Of a stretch of 64,000 bases of DNA, positions 41,103 to 54,023 are shown piece by piece. The position numbers were made by a program, and so were the translations under genes. Source of the DNA: Alentia gelatinosa (Eukaryota > Annelida > Polychaeta > Phyllodocida > Polynoidae); contig OX465583.1 in assembly GCA_950022655.1 (NCBI GenBank), positions 13,353,298-13,417,297 on the forward strand, given 5' to 3'. Every line of letters starts with the position of its first letter. The first letter of the stretch is position 1. Under the pieces are notes generated by a model, which was given only the letters and a program-made list of their open reading frames with translations, was not told the origin of the DNA and searched no databases.

Positions 41103-42406
41103 TTTATCAACATGTTGATAAACTTTTGGTGAACGATTTAGGAACATTGAATGACAACTCGTCGGCGAGAAAGGAACATCCCAAGGAGGGGGTTTCACTA
41201 ATTGTTGGCTGACCCTTGCCTAGCTGTTCTACATGGGGCTGACTCCGAAAGGATGCCTCGCCTGAGACAAATTACCGTTCCTTTGTCGCCAACAAAGGTA
41301 CATCAATGTTCAGAAATGGGTAGATGTATATTGGGCTTAAAGTCCAATGCACGTCTACTGATTCGGGGTTGAACGAATAGTTCCCAAATCGTATAGTTGT
41401 CGGTGAACTTGTCGTAGGCAAATTACATAACCTGTCGTCACCACTGGAAAAGGGGGAATTTTCAATGTTCCGTTGTCGGCGACTGGATTTATCAACATGT
41501 TGATAAACTTTTGGTAAACGATTTAGGAACATTGAATGACAACTCGTCGGCGAGAAAGGAACATCCCAAGGAGGGGGTTTCACTAATCGTTGGCTGACCC
41601 TTGCCTAGTTGTTCTACATCTACCGACTGGGGCTGACTCCGTAAGGATGGCTCGCCTGAGACAAATTACCATTCCTTTGTCACCGACAAAGGTACATCAA
41701 TGTTCGGAAATGGGTAGATGTGTATTGGGATTAAAGTCCAATGCACTTCTACCGATTCGGGGTTGAACGAATAGTTCCCAAATCGTATAGTTGTCGGTGA
41801 ACTTGTCGCAGGCAAATTACATAACCTGTCGTCGCCACCGGAACAGGGAGGTATTTCCAATGTTCCGTTGTCGCTGGCTGGATTCATTAACCTGTTGATA
41901 ACTTTTGGTGAACGATTTAGGAACGTCGACCGGCAACTCGTCGGCCACAAAAGAACATGTCAAGGGGGGGGGGGGTCACTAATCGTTGGCTAACCCTTGC
42001 CGAGCTGCCCCACATTTACTGACTAGGGCCGACGCCTGAGACAAAGTACCTAACCTTTTCCACTGACACAGGTACATAAACGTTTTGAAATCAGTAGATG
42101 TGCATTGGACTTCAGTCTCCCCATTGTGGACAAACGTTAGGTGTACTCTGTCCCGCTGAGTAGATCATAGATTCCCGCCCAAAAGGATTTGAAGAGGTGT
42201 ATGTCCACATCTACAAACAGTTTAAGAGTCATTCTATATACAACACCATAGTGCAGTGAGAGCGCATGAGTGAGGCCCGTTTACGACTTCGCACATTCAG
42301 CCGCAACACCCGGTACCGAGCACTACAACAACCGGGCGGCTGTGTCATGACAGGCGTGCCACAAAATCACTATTCGGAACGATGACCACAGAATCCCATA
42401 GACGTG

Positions 42407-42825
42407 ATCAATCCAGTCCTGCCTTATAAGGCACAGAGTGATTGCTAGTTCCACCATCATCCGCCAGGATATTGTGTGATAGATACTCCCCCTTATAAGG
42501 GATAGTCCCCTTTGTGTAAGAGATAGTTCTGCCTTATAGGGCACAGAGTGATTGCTAGTTCCACCATCATCCGCCAGGATATTGTAAGATAGAGAGTCCC
42601 CCTTATAGGGGATAGTCCCCTTTGTGTAAGAGATAGTTCTGCCTTATAGGGCACAGAGTGATTGCTAGTTCCACCATCATCCGCCAGGATATTGTGTGAT
42701 AGATACTCCCCCTTATAAGGGATAGTCCCCTTTGTGTAAGACAAGAGTCCTGTCTTATAGGGCACAGAGTGGCTGCTAGTTCCGCCATCATCTGCCAGGA
42801 TATTGTAAGATAGAGCAAATGTAGA
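42407..42825. repeat. 110-bp tandem repeat, duplicated copy
   Basis: Four units identical to those at 37112-37530. Confidence 0.85.
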
Positions 42826-44231
42826 CGAGGGACAACCACTTTGATCTGCTGTCATAATCTAAAGATGATCGTGAGACGAGGCTAAAACCATCTCATGGGA
42901 AACTCTCGAAAATTTGTTCAACAAAAAACATTGATAAATGGACCCGACACCTGGTATTTTGCTTAGCGTTGGTGGCAAGATGGCTGCCTCTGTAACACAA
43001 TAGCTATGTGTCCTATAAAGTATGCTCTTACCTAACAATCACCTCGCTAATACAACCACCCCGCGATTGCAGACATTTTTCGTCTGCCCCAGACTTATTT
43101 CCTAGATTTTGTGTTAAAAAAATGCTCAGTTATAATACGACCACCTGGCCAAAGTGACTACCTCCAACGACCTCTGTTTTGAGGACCCAATTGTCAAAGT
43201 TTCTCTCAATTATGCGACAAGTTTCATGTCCATGACCATGAGTTTTGTGGGATATGCAGAATGACCCAATGAAACTGGAAATAGCAAACAGCTACTGAAT
43301 GTGAAAGATGTGACGGTCTTACAAAATACCTATGATAATAATATGCTATGATCATGTGTTTGTAACGATGTTTTTATTAGGAATAATATGTTCAACAATG
43401 TCGAGTAATTTACAGATATTTTTTCTTAAAAGAAGGAGCCAACATTGTTTGATAAAGTGGTTTAACCTTCGTAACTACAGAAGATTATATTGTATAAGCA
43501 TTCTCTCATTTATGTAGTTGTGATAACACTTTTAGGCAAAAGATATGGAAATTCCGGCTGAAAATCCAATATGGCTGCCCAACATAGATTATGAATGTAT
43601 CACTGTATGTGTATGTAACACATTTGAGGTGAGTGATATTGGTTTTCACTTGGTAATATCCATTCTGAAAAGTGGCACAGCACTCTGTGGTGACACACCA
43701 CGAGGAATCAATGCCCATCTACAATGTCCTTCATGCATCCCCTAGCTATGCACCAAAACTCAAACTTCTTTCATTAAATGCACAATCTTGTGCTATATCT
43801 GCCCCACTATCAGAGATCCTGGCACCGGCATAGACTTGGGACTCAATATCACATTGAGTATTTCTTATCTGGAAGCCTCCCTTCATTGATACTAGTTTAT
43901 TATCTCTACCAAAGGTGACCCTGTCAGTGTAAGGCCAAGGATGGACCATTGTCCCCTGAGCTCTAACCTCAATAGGCATTCATAGTGCTGTGGCTTTTGA
44001 TCCTGGCTATTCTCAATTTGTGACACGGAATTCAAGGCTTGGTGTGGCGCCCAGCCTGAGTACACTCCCTCTGTTAGGGTCTGTGATCTCTGCTTGTACT
44101 ATACACCTATGCCCCAAAATACTGCAAATACCAACCTCAGGCATTCAAGTGGTAGTTGAGCCATACCACCATACTGTGCCGGTATGGCGCCGTACCACCA
44201 TACTTTGAAGACTCAATCTGATATGCGAGTA

Positions 44232-44410
44232 CAGTAGAACCCCGCGTAAGTGGACACCACCCGTTCCGAGCCAAAGTCTCCGCTTATGCCGGGTGTCCGC
44301 TTACGCGAGGTTAAAATAAACATCTAATAGAGGGAACCGTTCCGAGCGAAGGTGTCCGTTAACATGGGGTGACCGCTTACGCGGGGTGTCCGTTAGGCGG
44401 GGTTCTACTG
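44232..44410. mobile_element. pogo/Tigger-like MITE, duplicated copy
   Basis: Identical to the element at 38937, including the TA borders. It is copied with the segment rather than independently inserted. Confidence 0.8.
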
Positions 44411-44687
44411 TATGTGTAATATCGGAAATACCAAAATAAATGATAAACAATAGGTGTCTCGAGAAAGAAAACATACAGGGAGTCTATGAATAATATTATG
44501 ACCCTGTTATCCACAAAGAAAAGAACTTTCTAATAGTTTAAATTTTATTTACGAAATCATGGCTATGAACATTGCGAGAAAGTCACATAGCAGAAAGTCA
44601 CTTCCGCCTGCCCAGACGACTTTGTTTAGCACTTAAACATTGACACATTTAGGCGGGTTTTTAAATATTTACAGATATTTAGAGCTA

Positions 44688-44875
44688 TATAGTACAAGTG
44701 AAACTTGTTAACCTAATTGTGATGGCATATCATACCTTGTTACTATCGGTAAAATTACCGCATTCACTCTGCGAGCTCATGCGATAATTTCACCGTTAGT
44801 AACGCGGTACGATATGCCGTCCCAATTAGGTTAACTAGTTTCCCTAATGTACTTATTATCCACCTAAAGGCCATA
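44688..44875 (+). mobile_element. HM class A type m, duplicated copy
   Basis: Identical to 39393-39580. Confidence 0.75.
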
Positions 44876-45697
44876 ACACACTGTACCGCACAGTGTTGTT
44901 TACCAGAATAACTCGTTGTTACGAAGGATACATAAAATCTGCCAATTGTTTTATACCAAATGTTGAATGAATCATATTCTACCCAAAGCTAATATAAAGT
45001 CTATTACCTCAATACCTCTATAATACGTAAATGTCGTCAAAGCCGAATGGCACTAAAGCTAAAAATTACAGTTTCTTTGGAGAGTGACATTTCGGATTCA
45101 CATAATCAAGCAAAACGATACTAAATGGGGAAAAAAATAGCTGAGATTCTTGGTTGAATTTGTTTAAAGGATAACGTGACAATAAACTGAGCAGAGGAAG
45201 TACAGGAAAACACCCGGAGTGTATTTGTTAAACATCAATGAAGCCACGATGGCATTATGCATATGTTTCATGAATAATAAAACAGGTTCGTGGTAAACAC
45301 GATCTTTGCTCTCTCGCTATATAACGTTTCGTTCACGTCTTCGAAGTTATCCATCTGGCAACAATCACTAATACACTAAATCATATATGTTACCAAACTC
45401 GGGCGGCACAATAATGATATCCCCATATCAAACACTCGTTAAGTATGAATTAGAATCGCTCAATGGCCACCCAATTTATCAGCAGAGTGGTCCCTCCGAG
45501 CACGTTCATAATACTTGATGTCGAATAAGAGAGGATGTGACTCTAAGAAACCTAACTGAAGCAGGAATAGAGAAAGATACAAGTGGTCAGAGAGTGCAGT
45601 TTAAAATGGAATGAGCCTGGGGTGGGTAGAGAACAAAGGATGGTCAACAGAAAGGTATCCTGAAATGTAGAAATACATATGTATATATAGATATTTA

Positions 45698-45992
45698 TTT
45701 CATCCCTGGTATTTTTTCTCTATAGACTTAACATTGGGAACTCGTATCCAACGCCCATTGACTATTTACGGAAAATATCCAATGGGGGATTATGTCACAA
45801 ATATTAGGCAATTAGTCAATATGATGGGTGAGATAAGTTTAGAAGCCTATTTAAGTTTAAGGTCAGAGATCGATCCAATCTCGTTAGAATCGCTACGTAT
45901 TTTATGCGACTTTGCCTTGTGAATTACTACAAGATTCCAACTTGATGAGATACGAGCTCTGACCCTAAACTTACATAGGTTTCCTCTATAAC
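45698..45992 (-). mobile_element. HM class B type a, duplicated copy
   Basis: Identical to 40403-40697. Confidence 0.85.
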
Positions 45993-46330
45993 ATCCTATG
46001 AATATATAATGCTGCACACAAGAATTGCAGTTTCTCCCAACTATTAGGTTTCTATTTGGAAAACGTAACGTGTGGCTATCTAGGTTGCACAAGAATGTAG
46101 GAGAGTGGGATTCCTGGTTTTATATGAATTGTTTCATAGTTATACTTCGTATCTCAAATCTGAGTACAGTTCTTCTATGAAACAAATATATCTTATAGAA
46201 TTATAATGCTGCACACAAGAAATGCAGTTTCTCCCAACTAGTAGGTTCCTATTTGGAAAACTTCTTATCTAGGAAGCACAATAATGTAGGAAAGTGGGAG
46301 TCCTGGTTTGAAATCATTTGTTTCATAGCT

Positions 46331-46650
46331 TTATCCTACCCCTAATATAAAATCCCATAGGCTTAACATTGAGTTTCCGTATGCCACGCTGACTGGCATA
46401 CGGAGTTTTATATGCCACTAGTGGCATACAGCATTGTTATCACGTAATATTCCAAAATCGAGGAGACGGGGTAGGATAAAATCAAAACCTGATTCGTTTT
46501 AATCTTGGCCATCGCATTCCACTCCTTGAGTTTTGGCTCCGGACTTCACTCGGCTTCGCCTCATGAAGTCACTATGCCAAACCCCAGTCGTGGCATACGG
46601 TGGCCAAGATTAAAACTCATCCAATTTTACGATAATACTTCGTTTCTGAG
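46331..46650 (-). mobile_element. HM element, class B, stem type c, complete
   Basis: The module runs TTATCCTACCCC to GGGGTAGGATAA (about 46475) with GGCATACGGAG and GCCACTAGTGGC inside. The hairpin follows with arms TTTTAATCTTGGCCA and TGGCCAAGATTAAAA. The loop strand CTCGGCTTCGCCTCA puts GCGAAGC (46553-46559) on minus. It is the inverted relative of 34295-34631. Confidence 0.85.
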
Positions 46651-47093
46651 ATCTGGGTAAAGTTAATTGAGATCCAGAGCTCTTATGACACACACAATGC
46701 CATGTCGTTCATACCTGCGGCCTGCCTCGAGCACTCAGCCCGGCGGATCTTATTATCCGCTCTCTGACTCTCCTGAAACAGTCGTGTCATGTTCCTCGCC
46801 CTCTGGCCATCTTCACGACTTCATTAAACCCGCAGCTATTAATAACTAATGCTCCCTGTGGTGCGCAGGGGACTGCCATCAAGGAAGACGTCCTCAGCAG
46901 CCGCCTTTGTAGTTGGAGACCAGGATGCCACCTGGAGACACCGGGGAATGGAGTCAATGGGCGCCTTGACAAAGAGGCTAATATGGTGGGTTTACACTGG
47001 GCCACGGCAGCCGTGGAGCATCGTGGACAAACGTGACAGACCGTGACACACCCAGGCTGCACTAATATCAACACGCGATCTATCAGGGAAAGG
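46651..47093. other. No feature recognised
   Basis: Higher GC than the surroundings. Frames under 115 codons without motifs. Confidence 0.45.
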
Positions 47094-47258
47094 TGGATGA
47101 TAAATACAATAGATACTGGCTTCAGATACAAGCGGTTGTATGCTCCTCGGAGTTGACTCTACGCAATATCCTTGCATGCGCCCGGATATTACTACGCGTC
47201 AACTCATCGTAGCATACGGCCGTTTGTATCTGAGACCAGTCCATATTGTGTATGTATA
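47094..47258 (-). mobile_element. HM class A family 1, hairpin, module missing
   Basis: AGGTGGATGATAAATACAAT, then ACTGGCTTCAGATACAAGC and GAGACCAGTCCATATTGTG. The apex is CAATATCCTTGCATGCGCCCGGATATTAC. Confidence 0.8.
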
Positions 47259-47499
47259 CAGATGCCGACTTTTACATTATCATTCACATTATTATTAGGC
47301 TAATAAGGTGGGTTTACACTAGGCGCAGGGGAAGAATTTTGAAATGACAAAAGATTTGCCCTGGTAGCTATAGTATTAATGAAAAAGGTACTGGGCCCTC
47401 ATGAGACGTGATGAACGTCACATAACGTGACTGAACGTGAGCAAACTTGGGCAGCTGAACAGGGAGCCCTGAAAGAAACATGAGGGATGTGACCAATTT

Positions 47500-47735
47500 T
47501 TAAGGGGATATTGTGTTACAACACAATCACCGAATTCGGCTATATAGCCGTTCTTCCATTCGGGCCCCAGACCCGTACTCCTCATTCTAATGGCGGGTGT
47601 TAGCCGAATGGGCAGTGGGTACCATTTTTGTGTAAGTCTTTGGTATGACCCGACCGGGGTTTGAACCCACGACCTCCCATGCTCGAGGCGAACACCCCTA
47701 CCACTTGGCCACCTAGCATTAAGACCGTCCCCCAG
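47500..47735 (-). mobile_element. tRNA-derived SINE, family S2
   Basis: On minus: A box TGGCCAAGTGG, anticodon loop CTCGAGC, B box GGTTCAAACCC, then GGTCATACCAAAGACTTAC and the GAGGAGTACGGG block, ending near TGTAACACAATATCCCC. It is the best-preserved head of the three S2 copies. Confidence 0.8.
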
Positions 47736-47802
47736 TTGGATCCTTTCAGAGGGCTCGCATCTGGAACAGTGACGGCAACAGCACATGCTGTTCAATGTAA
47801 CT

Positions 47803-48112
47803 AGGAGCAAATGGTATGTTCATCATTGAAGAACGAGCATGGAATTATGGATGAATAACAATTAAAAGGTTTTGGATATCTTCAGTCTGTGAGCCATTGT
47901 CTGTAACCCACTTGCATCAAGCCAACTAGCCTTTTCTGCATCTGCATGAGTCAAGGATCCAAATATACCAAGCGGCAGTGGGTGTTGAGATAATTCAGAC
48001 CTTAGTGATTGCTCATGGTCAACTGGGCATGCCTCTAAAACACTGAGACACCGACACCTTGCTCCTTTCCCAATATCACGGTGAATAGCACACAGCTAGT
48101 AAAGGGATAGGT
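47803..48112 (-). repeat. Dispersed repeat D3, copy 2 (inverted)
   Basis: TAGGAGCAAATGG, AAGGATCCAAAT, GATTGCTCATGGTCAACTGG and CTAGTAAAGGGATAGG, in the reverse order of the copy at 31343. Reasonably diverged. Confidence 0.65.
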
Positions 48113-48149
48113 TTATGCAGCAAGCTGATAGTAACCTTAAGCGCAACGT

Positions 48150-48457
48150 ATATATAGACAATAATCGATGGTTTTGTGGATAGGCGGCCGTAAACCTCGA
48201 GTGGTTTACAGAGCCGGCTATCCACATAATCATAGTTTGTTGTATTTATTATCCATCATTTCGAATAAATTAAACACAGTAATTGCCATATTAAAGGGTA
48301 TAGCAATAGGGACTATTTCTTTGCTCTATAGCACAAAGGGACTATTTTTCCCGTATACCATGGTGTTGAGGCCGTATACCACAGGTTTGAATCCGTATAC
48401 CACAGTTATGGTATCTGGAAGGTTTTATACAATGGGTGGTGGTTTACTGAGTCCCCA
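48150..48457 (+). mobile_element. HM class A family 2, hairpin apex deleted
   Basis: GGATAGGCGGCCGTAAACC is joined directly to CGAGTGGTTTACAGAGCC, so the inner stem and loop (about 60 bp) are gone. The module TTATTATCCATC to ACTGAGTCCCCATAC is otherwise full, with GTATACCA units. Confidence 0.8.
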
Positions 48458-49469
48458 TACTTTTTCAGTCTGCTTGCGAGGACATAATGATGTGTTAACT
48501 AGGATGAAGACCTTCGTAGCAGCTCGGGTGTGTAATGCTGCCGAGAGCCTGACATAATAGGGCATAATAATGAGCAGGTACAATATCACCGGCGATATTT
48601 TCTGCTCTAAGCACATCGTCTTGAAGACAGCTATCTAGATGGATTTCGATTTTCCGTCAGAGAAGAGGAGATTCAGTCGATCAGGGTATTGTGCGCTACT
48701 CCTGGATTTATACAGTATACCGGCTCTGAAATTGGCGAGCGGGAAGCAGTGGGTGTACAGTGTGGAAATGATTGACTGCACCTTCTAGCATCCTACAGAG
48801 CCACTCGTAAGTGTCAATCTAACGGAGACGGGAGGGATGGGTTGGAGAGGTAAAGCGATGAGGCCTTATTAGGCTGGATTCCTGTGGATATTCCTGCCGA
48901 CCACACGCGAGCTCCCTATACAGTCATTGCTGGAGCAACTCGCAACCAACTCGCATCCGTTTACAATCCTACATATATATATACACAACCAAACATGTAC
49001 TGGTCCTGGAACCTACTGAAAACTGCTGCTCTGCACCCTATACGTAGTGATATTCTCCAGAATAAATATTTTCTTTAGAAAAAAAATAAAACAGCATATA
49101 CAACGTACCTTGTTATTGCTCACTATTGGAAAATCATCCACTTGGATATTTTTTTCCAATTAGTCTCTCACTAAACAGGCGTGTGGATACTGTGGCTGTA
49201 GCCCCATCGTGGCGGTCGGGATGGACGGTCGGGGGTGGCCGGCAGTAAGGAGCATATGCCTTTGGTTGCGGGCCGGCCGACAGGTTAGCATGGCGCGCCG
49301 CTCAATGTATGACCAGCTCGTATAGGAGTTATGAATAATGTACGGTTGTTATGGTGTCGGCTATCTTCCGCCGCTCCGACGACCAAACACCTCTCATCTC
49401 GGTTAGCATGCTGGCTACTTTTAACACCCCCGACATCAAAGAGCAGCTCAAGCAGGGCCAGTTTCCTGT
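48458..49469. other. No feature recognised
   Basis: Nothing assignable seen. Confidence 0.5.
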
Positions 49470-49870
49470 ATTATCTCACTTTATGTATTTGCATCCCCAT
49501 AGACTTAACATTGGGAACTCGTATCCAAGCCCCAGGGAATATTTAGAAAAAATACTCAGTGAGGGATTATGTCACAAAGGTTAACCCATTAGTCATTGTT
49601 AAGGGTGAAATAAATTCAGAAACCTTTTATTGTTTACGGCCAGAGCTCGATCCCATCTCAATTGGATCGCTACATAATTCACGAGGCTTCACCTTGTGAA
49701 TTACTACATGATTCCAACTCGGTGGGTATATTTTAACCAATTATATATTATGTATCCCATCTCCTTTCAATCGCTACGTAATTCACGCTGCTTCGCCTTG
49801 TGAGTTACTACGCGATTCAAACTCGATGGAATACAAGCTCTGACCCTAAACTTTCATAGGTTTCCTCTAC
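49470..49870 (-). mobile_element. HM class B, stem type a, double hairpin
   Basis: The module TTATCTCACTTTATG to GGGTGAAATAA is followed by a type-a hairpin that is cut at CAACTCGGTGGGT, and then by a second left arm (ATCCCATCTCC) with complete apex and right arm to GGTTTCCTCTACA. GCTTCGC lies at 49790-49796. A tandem or nested second copy that lost its module explains this. Confidence 0.75.
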
Positions 49871-51504
49871 AATCTCTTGTGGTACAATCCCACAAAAAAG
49901 CTAATCAATTGAAAGAGTCTTTTGGTTTCTGGTTTAATGGGAATTGTACCATCAAAGCTTAGACCGCCGTTGAAAGGTAGCATATGTTTGTGCATGTATA
50001 GATGGCTCTATAAATAATACATGGACGTTGAAGGAAGTCATCGCTTGCCTCATGTTTCCTTGTTATTGGTGACAACCATTATACACGAGTCCGACGTCAC
50101 GAAGTCTTTGTTCGCTGTACAGTGCCTGGTTTAGTCCTTTCACAGTTATTCTACTCCATCTAATTAGATATAAATGATGAACGGAAATGATCCTATATGA
50201 CAACAATATGCCGATATACGATCGCGGAAACCACACACCGTGGGTTACCATTAACTCATGAAGAGTTTCTATTCCTATCTATGTTCATAATATAGCATCA
50301 ATCACTGAATTAAATAGTTCATTAACTTCTTAATTATTACAGAATTGAGTATCTTTGATAAAATAATGGTGTGAAGAACTAACAAAAACGACTATTTCGG
50401 AATATAGGACTAATAATATACGGTTGCGTTTTTTTAACATTCCTTAGGAATTTAATGCAATTTTTTTTTTAATGTAAAATTAAAAGGACACCCTTGTTAC
50501 AAACCCTTTCAGCAGGGAGGTGGGTAAAAGTAGAGGTCTCCTGTGCAGACAAGCCAAGATAAAACACTTCCCACTTTTAAAGTAAAGTATGTATCCACAG
50601 CTATATTAATAAAATACTTGATTTCGGATGATTTAAAACGGGTCGAGTTTGTTACGGGGTTGAATTCATCTAACGGGTCAATTTCATTTTGGGTCGAGTT
50701 TTTTACGGGTCGAGTTCATTTTGGGTCGAATTCCCCATCACTCCTTCTCTAGACACCCTTGCGGAGGCCCACCCTACCACGGTATCAACCCACAGTTCAT
50801 GGAGGACCACAGGAATCGATACAGGCTCTGTGGCGTTACCAAAGCAATAGACAAGCCAAGCATGCCACCTCTTGTTTGGGTAGGCTGAAAAAATAGCCGC
50901 CTTCTCACGGGTTGCGGAGGGCGTGTTTGTAGGGCTGGGTGCAGGACCACTGTGTTATGGTAGCACCTTATTGGTTGTCGTCTGCGCTCTGCATCCGGGT
51001 ACTGCATCCACTCGGATCGTCAGACGGCAATGTTTACCATTCACATTGACATATCAGGCACTCTCCTCCGGGTTCCACCCGTTTATGCATGTTGGGTTCG
51101 AGTACAATATTATAGACTATATTGAGGTATCTTATAATTCAGTCTGTTTTCAGGTTCTGATATTAGCTGGTTTCTGTCATTGTATAGTCATAACCCTTGG
51201 GTCATATCCCACAATGATGGCAGTGAAACTGTTTTTATCTATCTTTAAATCGGAAATCTGATGCCAGAAATGGAAATTTCAGATATTCATACATGTACAT
51301 GCAAATTTATATACAGTTTCTCCAATTAGAAATCGGAAAACGGTGGTTCATCAGGGGACAGGCAACCATGGTGCGGCTGGCTAGTCGGGATTGGAACCTT
51401 TCATACCTGGGGCGAAATTAGGGAGGCTACTAATGTCTGGAGGGTGCATAGGAAGGGTTAGCTTTCCAGTAGGGTTTCAAATATTAAATCTGTCACGTGA
51501 TTAT
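49871..51504. other. No gene recognised; short GGGTCGA motif cluster
   Basis: At 50640-50740 GGGTCGAGTT or a one-base variant occurs about five times with TTCATTTTGGG between. A 112-codon plus frame at 50923 has no motif. Confidence 0.45.
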
Positions 51505-51655
51505 ATAAACAGGTATTATAAACGTATTACTTTCATACACTCAGTGATCCAATGCTAGAGCATACGTTGCCAGGCGGTTGTGTGGCTACAAGCATTGCGA
51601 AACCACATAGATAACGTGCGACACCGGCCTATGGAAAAAGGTCTATAGCATGGCA
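51505..51655 (+). repeat. Dispersed repeat D2, copy 2
   Basis: ACTTTCATACACTCAGTGAT and GTGCGACACCGGCC with the same spacing as at 13955. Confidence 0.65.
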
Positions 51656-52526
51656 GGTCAATGAAAACCTGTCGTTTTGAACCTACCTAAGGTCTGGATG
51701 GCACTGCATAAACACACTGGATGGAACCACTCCGTTCTGGGGGATGGTCCTTGTCAGCAGAATCTGTAATGAGGAAAGGTACAATCAATATCTTGAATTT
51801 CAATTTTTTATATTTTTTTTATTAACAATTCCAAGTTGGAGGGTATTCAATTTCAATTTATAGCTTACCTCTGAAACATTCATGAGGCAAGACCGCTCTT
51901 TCTACTTCCCTGAAGTTTGCTACCACCCACACTTGACAAAAACAAATTTGTTAAGTGATTTGACAACCTAACTTTGAGTTGTCACATCAATAGTGGAGTG
52001 TAGAGACCAGTTTCACCCTTTGAAACATCCTCCACACCCAACCCATCTGTCAAACCATTTGGCAGTACTGCCTTAGTGACTTTGACACACTGCAAACAAC
52101 ATTCGAGCCTGATGAGCACCTTGTGAAACCGCAATGAAAACCCAAATGAAAGGATTCCCCCCTAATCCATCACACCAAAACAGGGAAACCCCTCCCGTAT
52201 ACGTGATGTCACACTGTCAACAACTGGCGTCACTACACGCCCCGTTCTGTTGTCAACGTCACCTTGGTAGCGAGTGGTCTGACTATAAATAACACGAGCA
52301 GACGACTGCTCCGTCATTTAGATGAGGTAGCTCGAACAGTGTACACCCATAGCCACATATCAATATCTAATAACTTGAATTTCAGATCAGATTCTCATCA
52401 ACATTGTCATACCAATTGTTCCATTCAAAACATACTTGTAAAAACACAATCAATAATACCAGGGCACACAGTACTCTGGCAAGTGTTACATTTCGGTTGG
52501 TAACAAAATTGTGATACTGGTTTGGG
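51656..52526. other. No feature recognised
   Basis: Nothing assignable seen. Confidence 0.5.
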
Positions 52527-52832
52527 TATTTTTTGGTTTGATTTAATGTCCCGTCAACCATTGTAGGTCCTCACCAGGCTTTCTCAAGGTTCTTTTACAC
52601 CACAAGGGTGGTGATCGAATCTATGTGATGAATTCAGGTAGAAATCTCACCCCTACACATTTACCGAGGTACGAGTTCTTTTACTTCCCACACCATATAG
52701 AGTATGAGAAGGATTAGCCTTTGATATAGCAGTAAATCTACCACTGCTGGGGTTGGGACTCGAACCCACAAACTCCTACAACCTTGGGGTGACAAGTCTG
52801 ATGCTCTAACCACTGAGCTAACTCCCCATCCA
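52527..52832 (-). mobile_element. SINE family S1, tail type A, complete head
   Basis: On minus: GGGGAGTTAGCTCAGTGG, anticodon loop CTTGTCA (UGU), B box GGTTCGAGTCC. An extra 10-11 bp (AGGAGTTTG) precedes the T-arm compared with other copies. A-box and B-box spacing fits an internal pol III promoter. Confidence 0.85.
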
Positions 52833-53552
52833 AAAAAGAATTGTGATACGTAAATTGAACTTGACTGTTATCTGTACCCGGTTACTGAGATACAAAACAC
52901 ACTCTATCAATATCAACACAATGGTTTGCCGCTCCCAATGTATGTATATATATCTGACTGAGTGAGTCAGGCAGTTTATATTCACTGAAACAGATCCGTT
53001 TCTTTAAGGAGAGAGTGAAGTCATTTATAAACTGACCTATTTCTGATCTTGATGGATACGACATCTGATATCACCTAATTGTACCGGCAACATATGCCAT
53101 GGAAATACTATTAAAATGTATCGAATAAAATGTTCTTTGCTACCAGCATTTGACAACATGTATTTCTTCCACCCAACCATCATTTCTCTGTTATGCATAG
53201 GGAGCCAAAGTGAACCCGCTGAAACCACAGATACCCATTTACAAAACACCATTTCCGGATGTAAGCGCTCAGTACTTTGACTATGTAGGTTCGAGATTAT
53301 ATGTGTCATTCTCCCATCTTTTAGATCCAAATTTTTGATGAACTTAACATCTGTCATCTGTCATCGTAGTTTTGTCAAAAAGTAGAAATCAAATGTATTT
53401 TATTCTCAGACATTGTAATTACTCCATGGTAGATTCATTTAATTATACCATTGAAGGTGTCCATTTAACTGCATTAGCTCTAACACTCAAAGACCAAGAT
53501 GGAAGGCAGGCATAGGAAATAAAATGAACAGTTTCATTCATAATATTTATTA
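52833..53552. other. No feature recognised
   Basis: A 106-codon minus frame at 53037-53357 shows no recognisable motif. Confidence 0.45.
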
Positions 53553-53640
53553 TGACTTTGGTCAAAACGAGCTGCTTTTTGCATTTATCTCACCCCTATA
53601 CACACTAACAGAATGGACTATGCACAGGATATCAGGGATG
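53553..53640 (+). mobile_element. HM type-p fragment
   Basis: GACTTTGGTCAAAACGAG followed by TTATCTCACCCC and TACACACTAACAGAATGG, as in the p elements at 7452 and 27000. Only the right arm and the start of the module remain. Confidence 0.7.
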
Positions 53641-53759
53641 TCAGTTGGGACAAGGAAATATTTATAATGTGGAATTTACTGTCTCAGATAGACTCAGAAA
53701 ACATGGAAAACACATTGTTATTCTTTATTGAATGGGGCTGAGGGTAAGTGGTAAGTTGG

Positions 53760-53880
53760 AACCAAGGTGTATAGGGGAGAATAAGCCCCAATTTATTCAC
53801 TCTTTGTTTTACACAAAGACCAAAAATTATAAACTGAAACTGAAAACATGGATTTCCTTGGATAAGAGGAAAACTATCTT
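53760..53880 (+). repeat. Dispersed repeat, copy 2 of 2
   Basis: Matches 3180-3300 through TTTGTTTTACACAA and GGATTTCCTTGG. Confidence 0.5.
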
Positions 53881-53939
53881 TTTTTCCCTTTTTTTAAATA
53901 TTTTTATTCAGGTATAGTAGACGTAGTACAGTCGGCCAT

Positions 53940-54018
53940 GGGCGTTCTTCCCCGTCTACATCCCTGGGATATAGACCAATGCTAAGCCTATGGGACAAAA
54001 ATACCAGGGATGAGATAA
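53940..54018 (+). mobile_element. HM module end, class B
   Basis: Only CTAAGCCTATGGGACAAAAA to GGGATGAGATAA remains. A hairpin of type f starts about 6 bp further on. Confidence 0.7.
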
Positions 54019-54023
54019 TTATA

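Larger units (their letters stand above)
41103..46397 (+). repeat. 5.3-kb direct tandem duplication, unit 2
   Basis: Same content as unit 1. The only difference that I find is the poly(G) run, 12 here (41964-41975) against 13 in unit 1. It contains second copies of the 390-bp units (from 41343), 110-bp units (42407-42825), pogo-like MITE, HM type m and HM type a. Confidence 0.9.

Noticed and set aside
47640..47735. Possible functional tRNA gene.
   Set aside because: A and B boxes are good, but the anticodon stem is imperfect, the sequence continues into the S2 SINE body, and other copies share that body.
52740..52830. Possible tRNA-Thr gene on minus.
   Set aside because: It is the head of an S1 SINE with an insertion before the T-arm and a full SINE core behind it.
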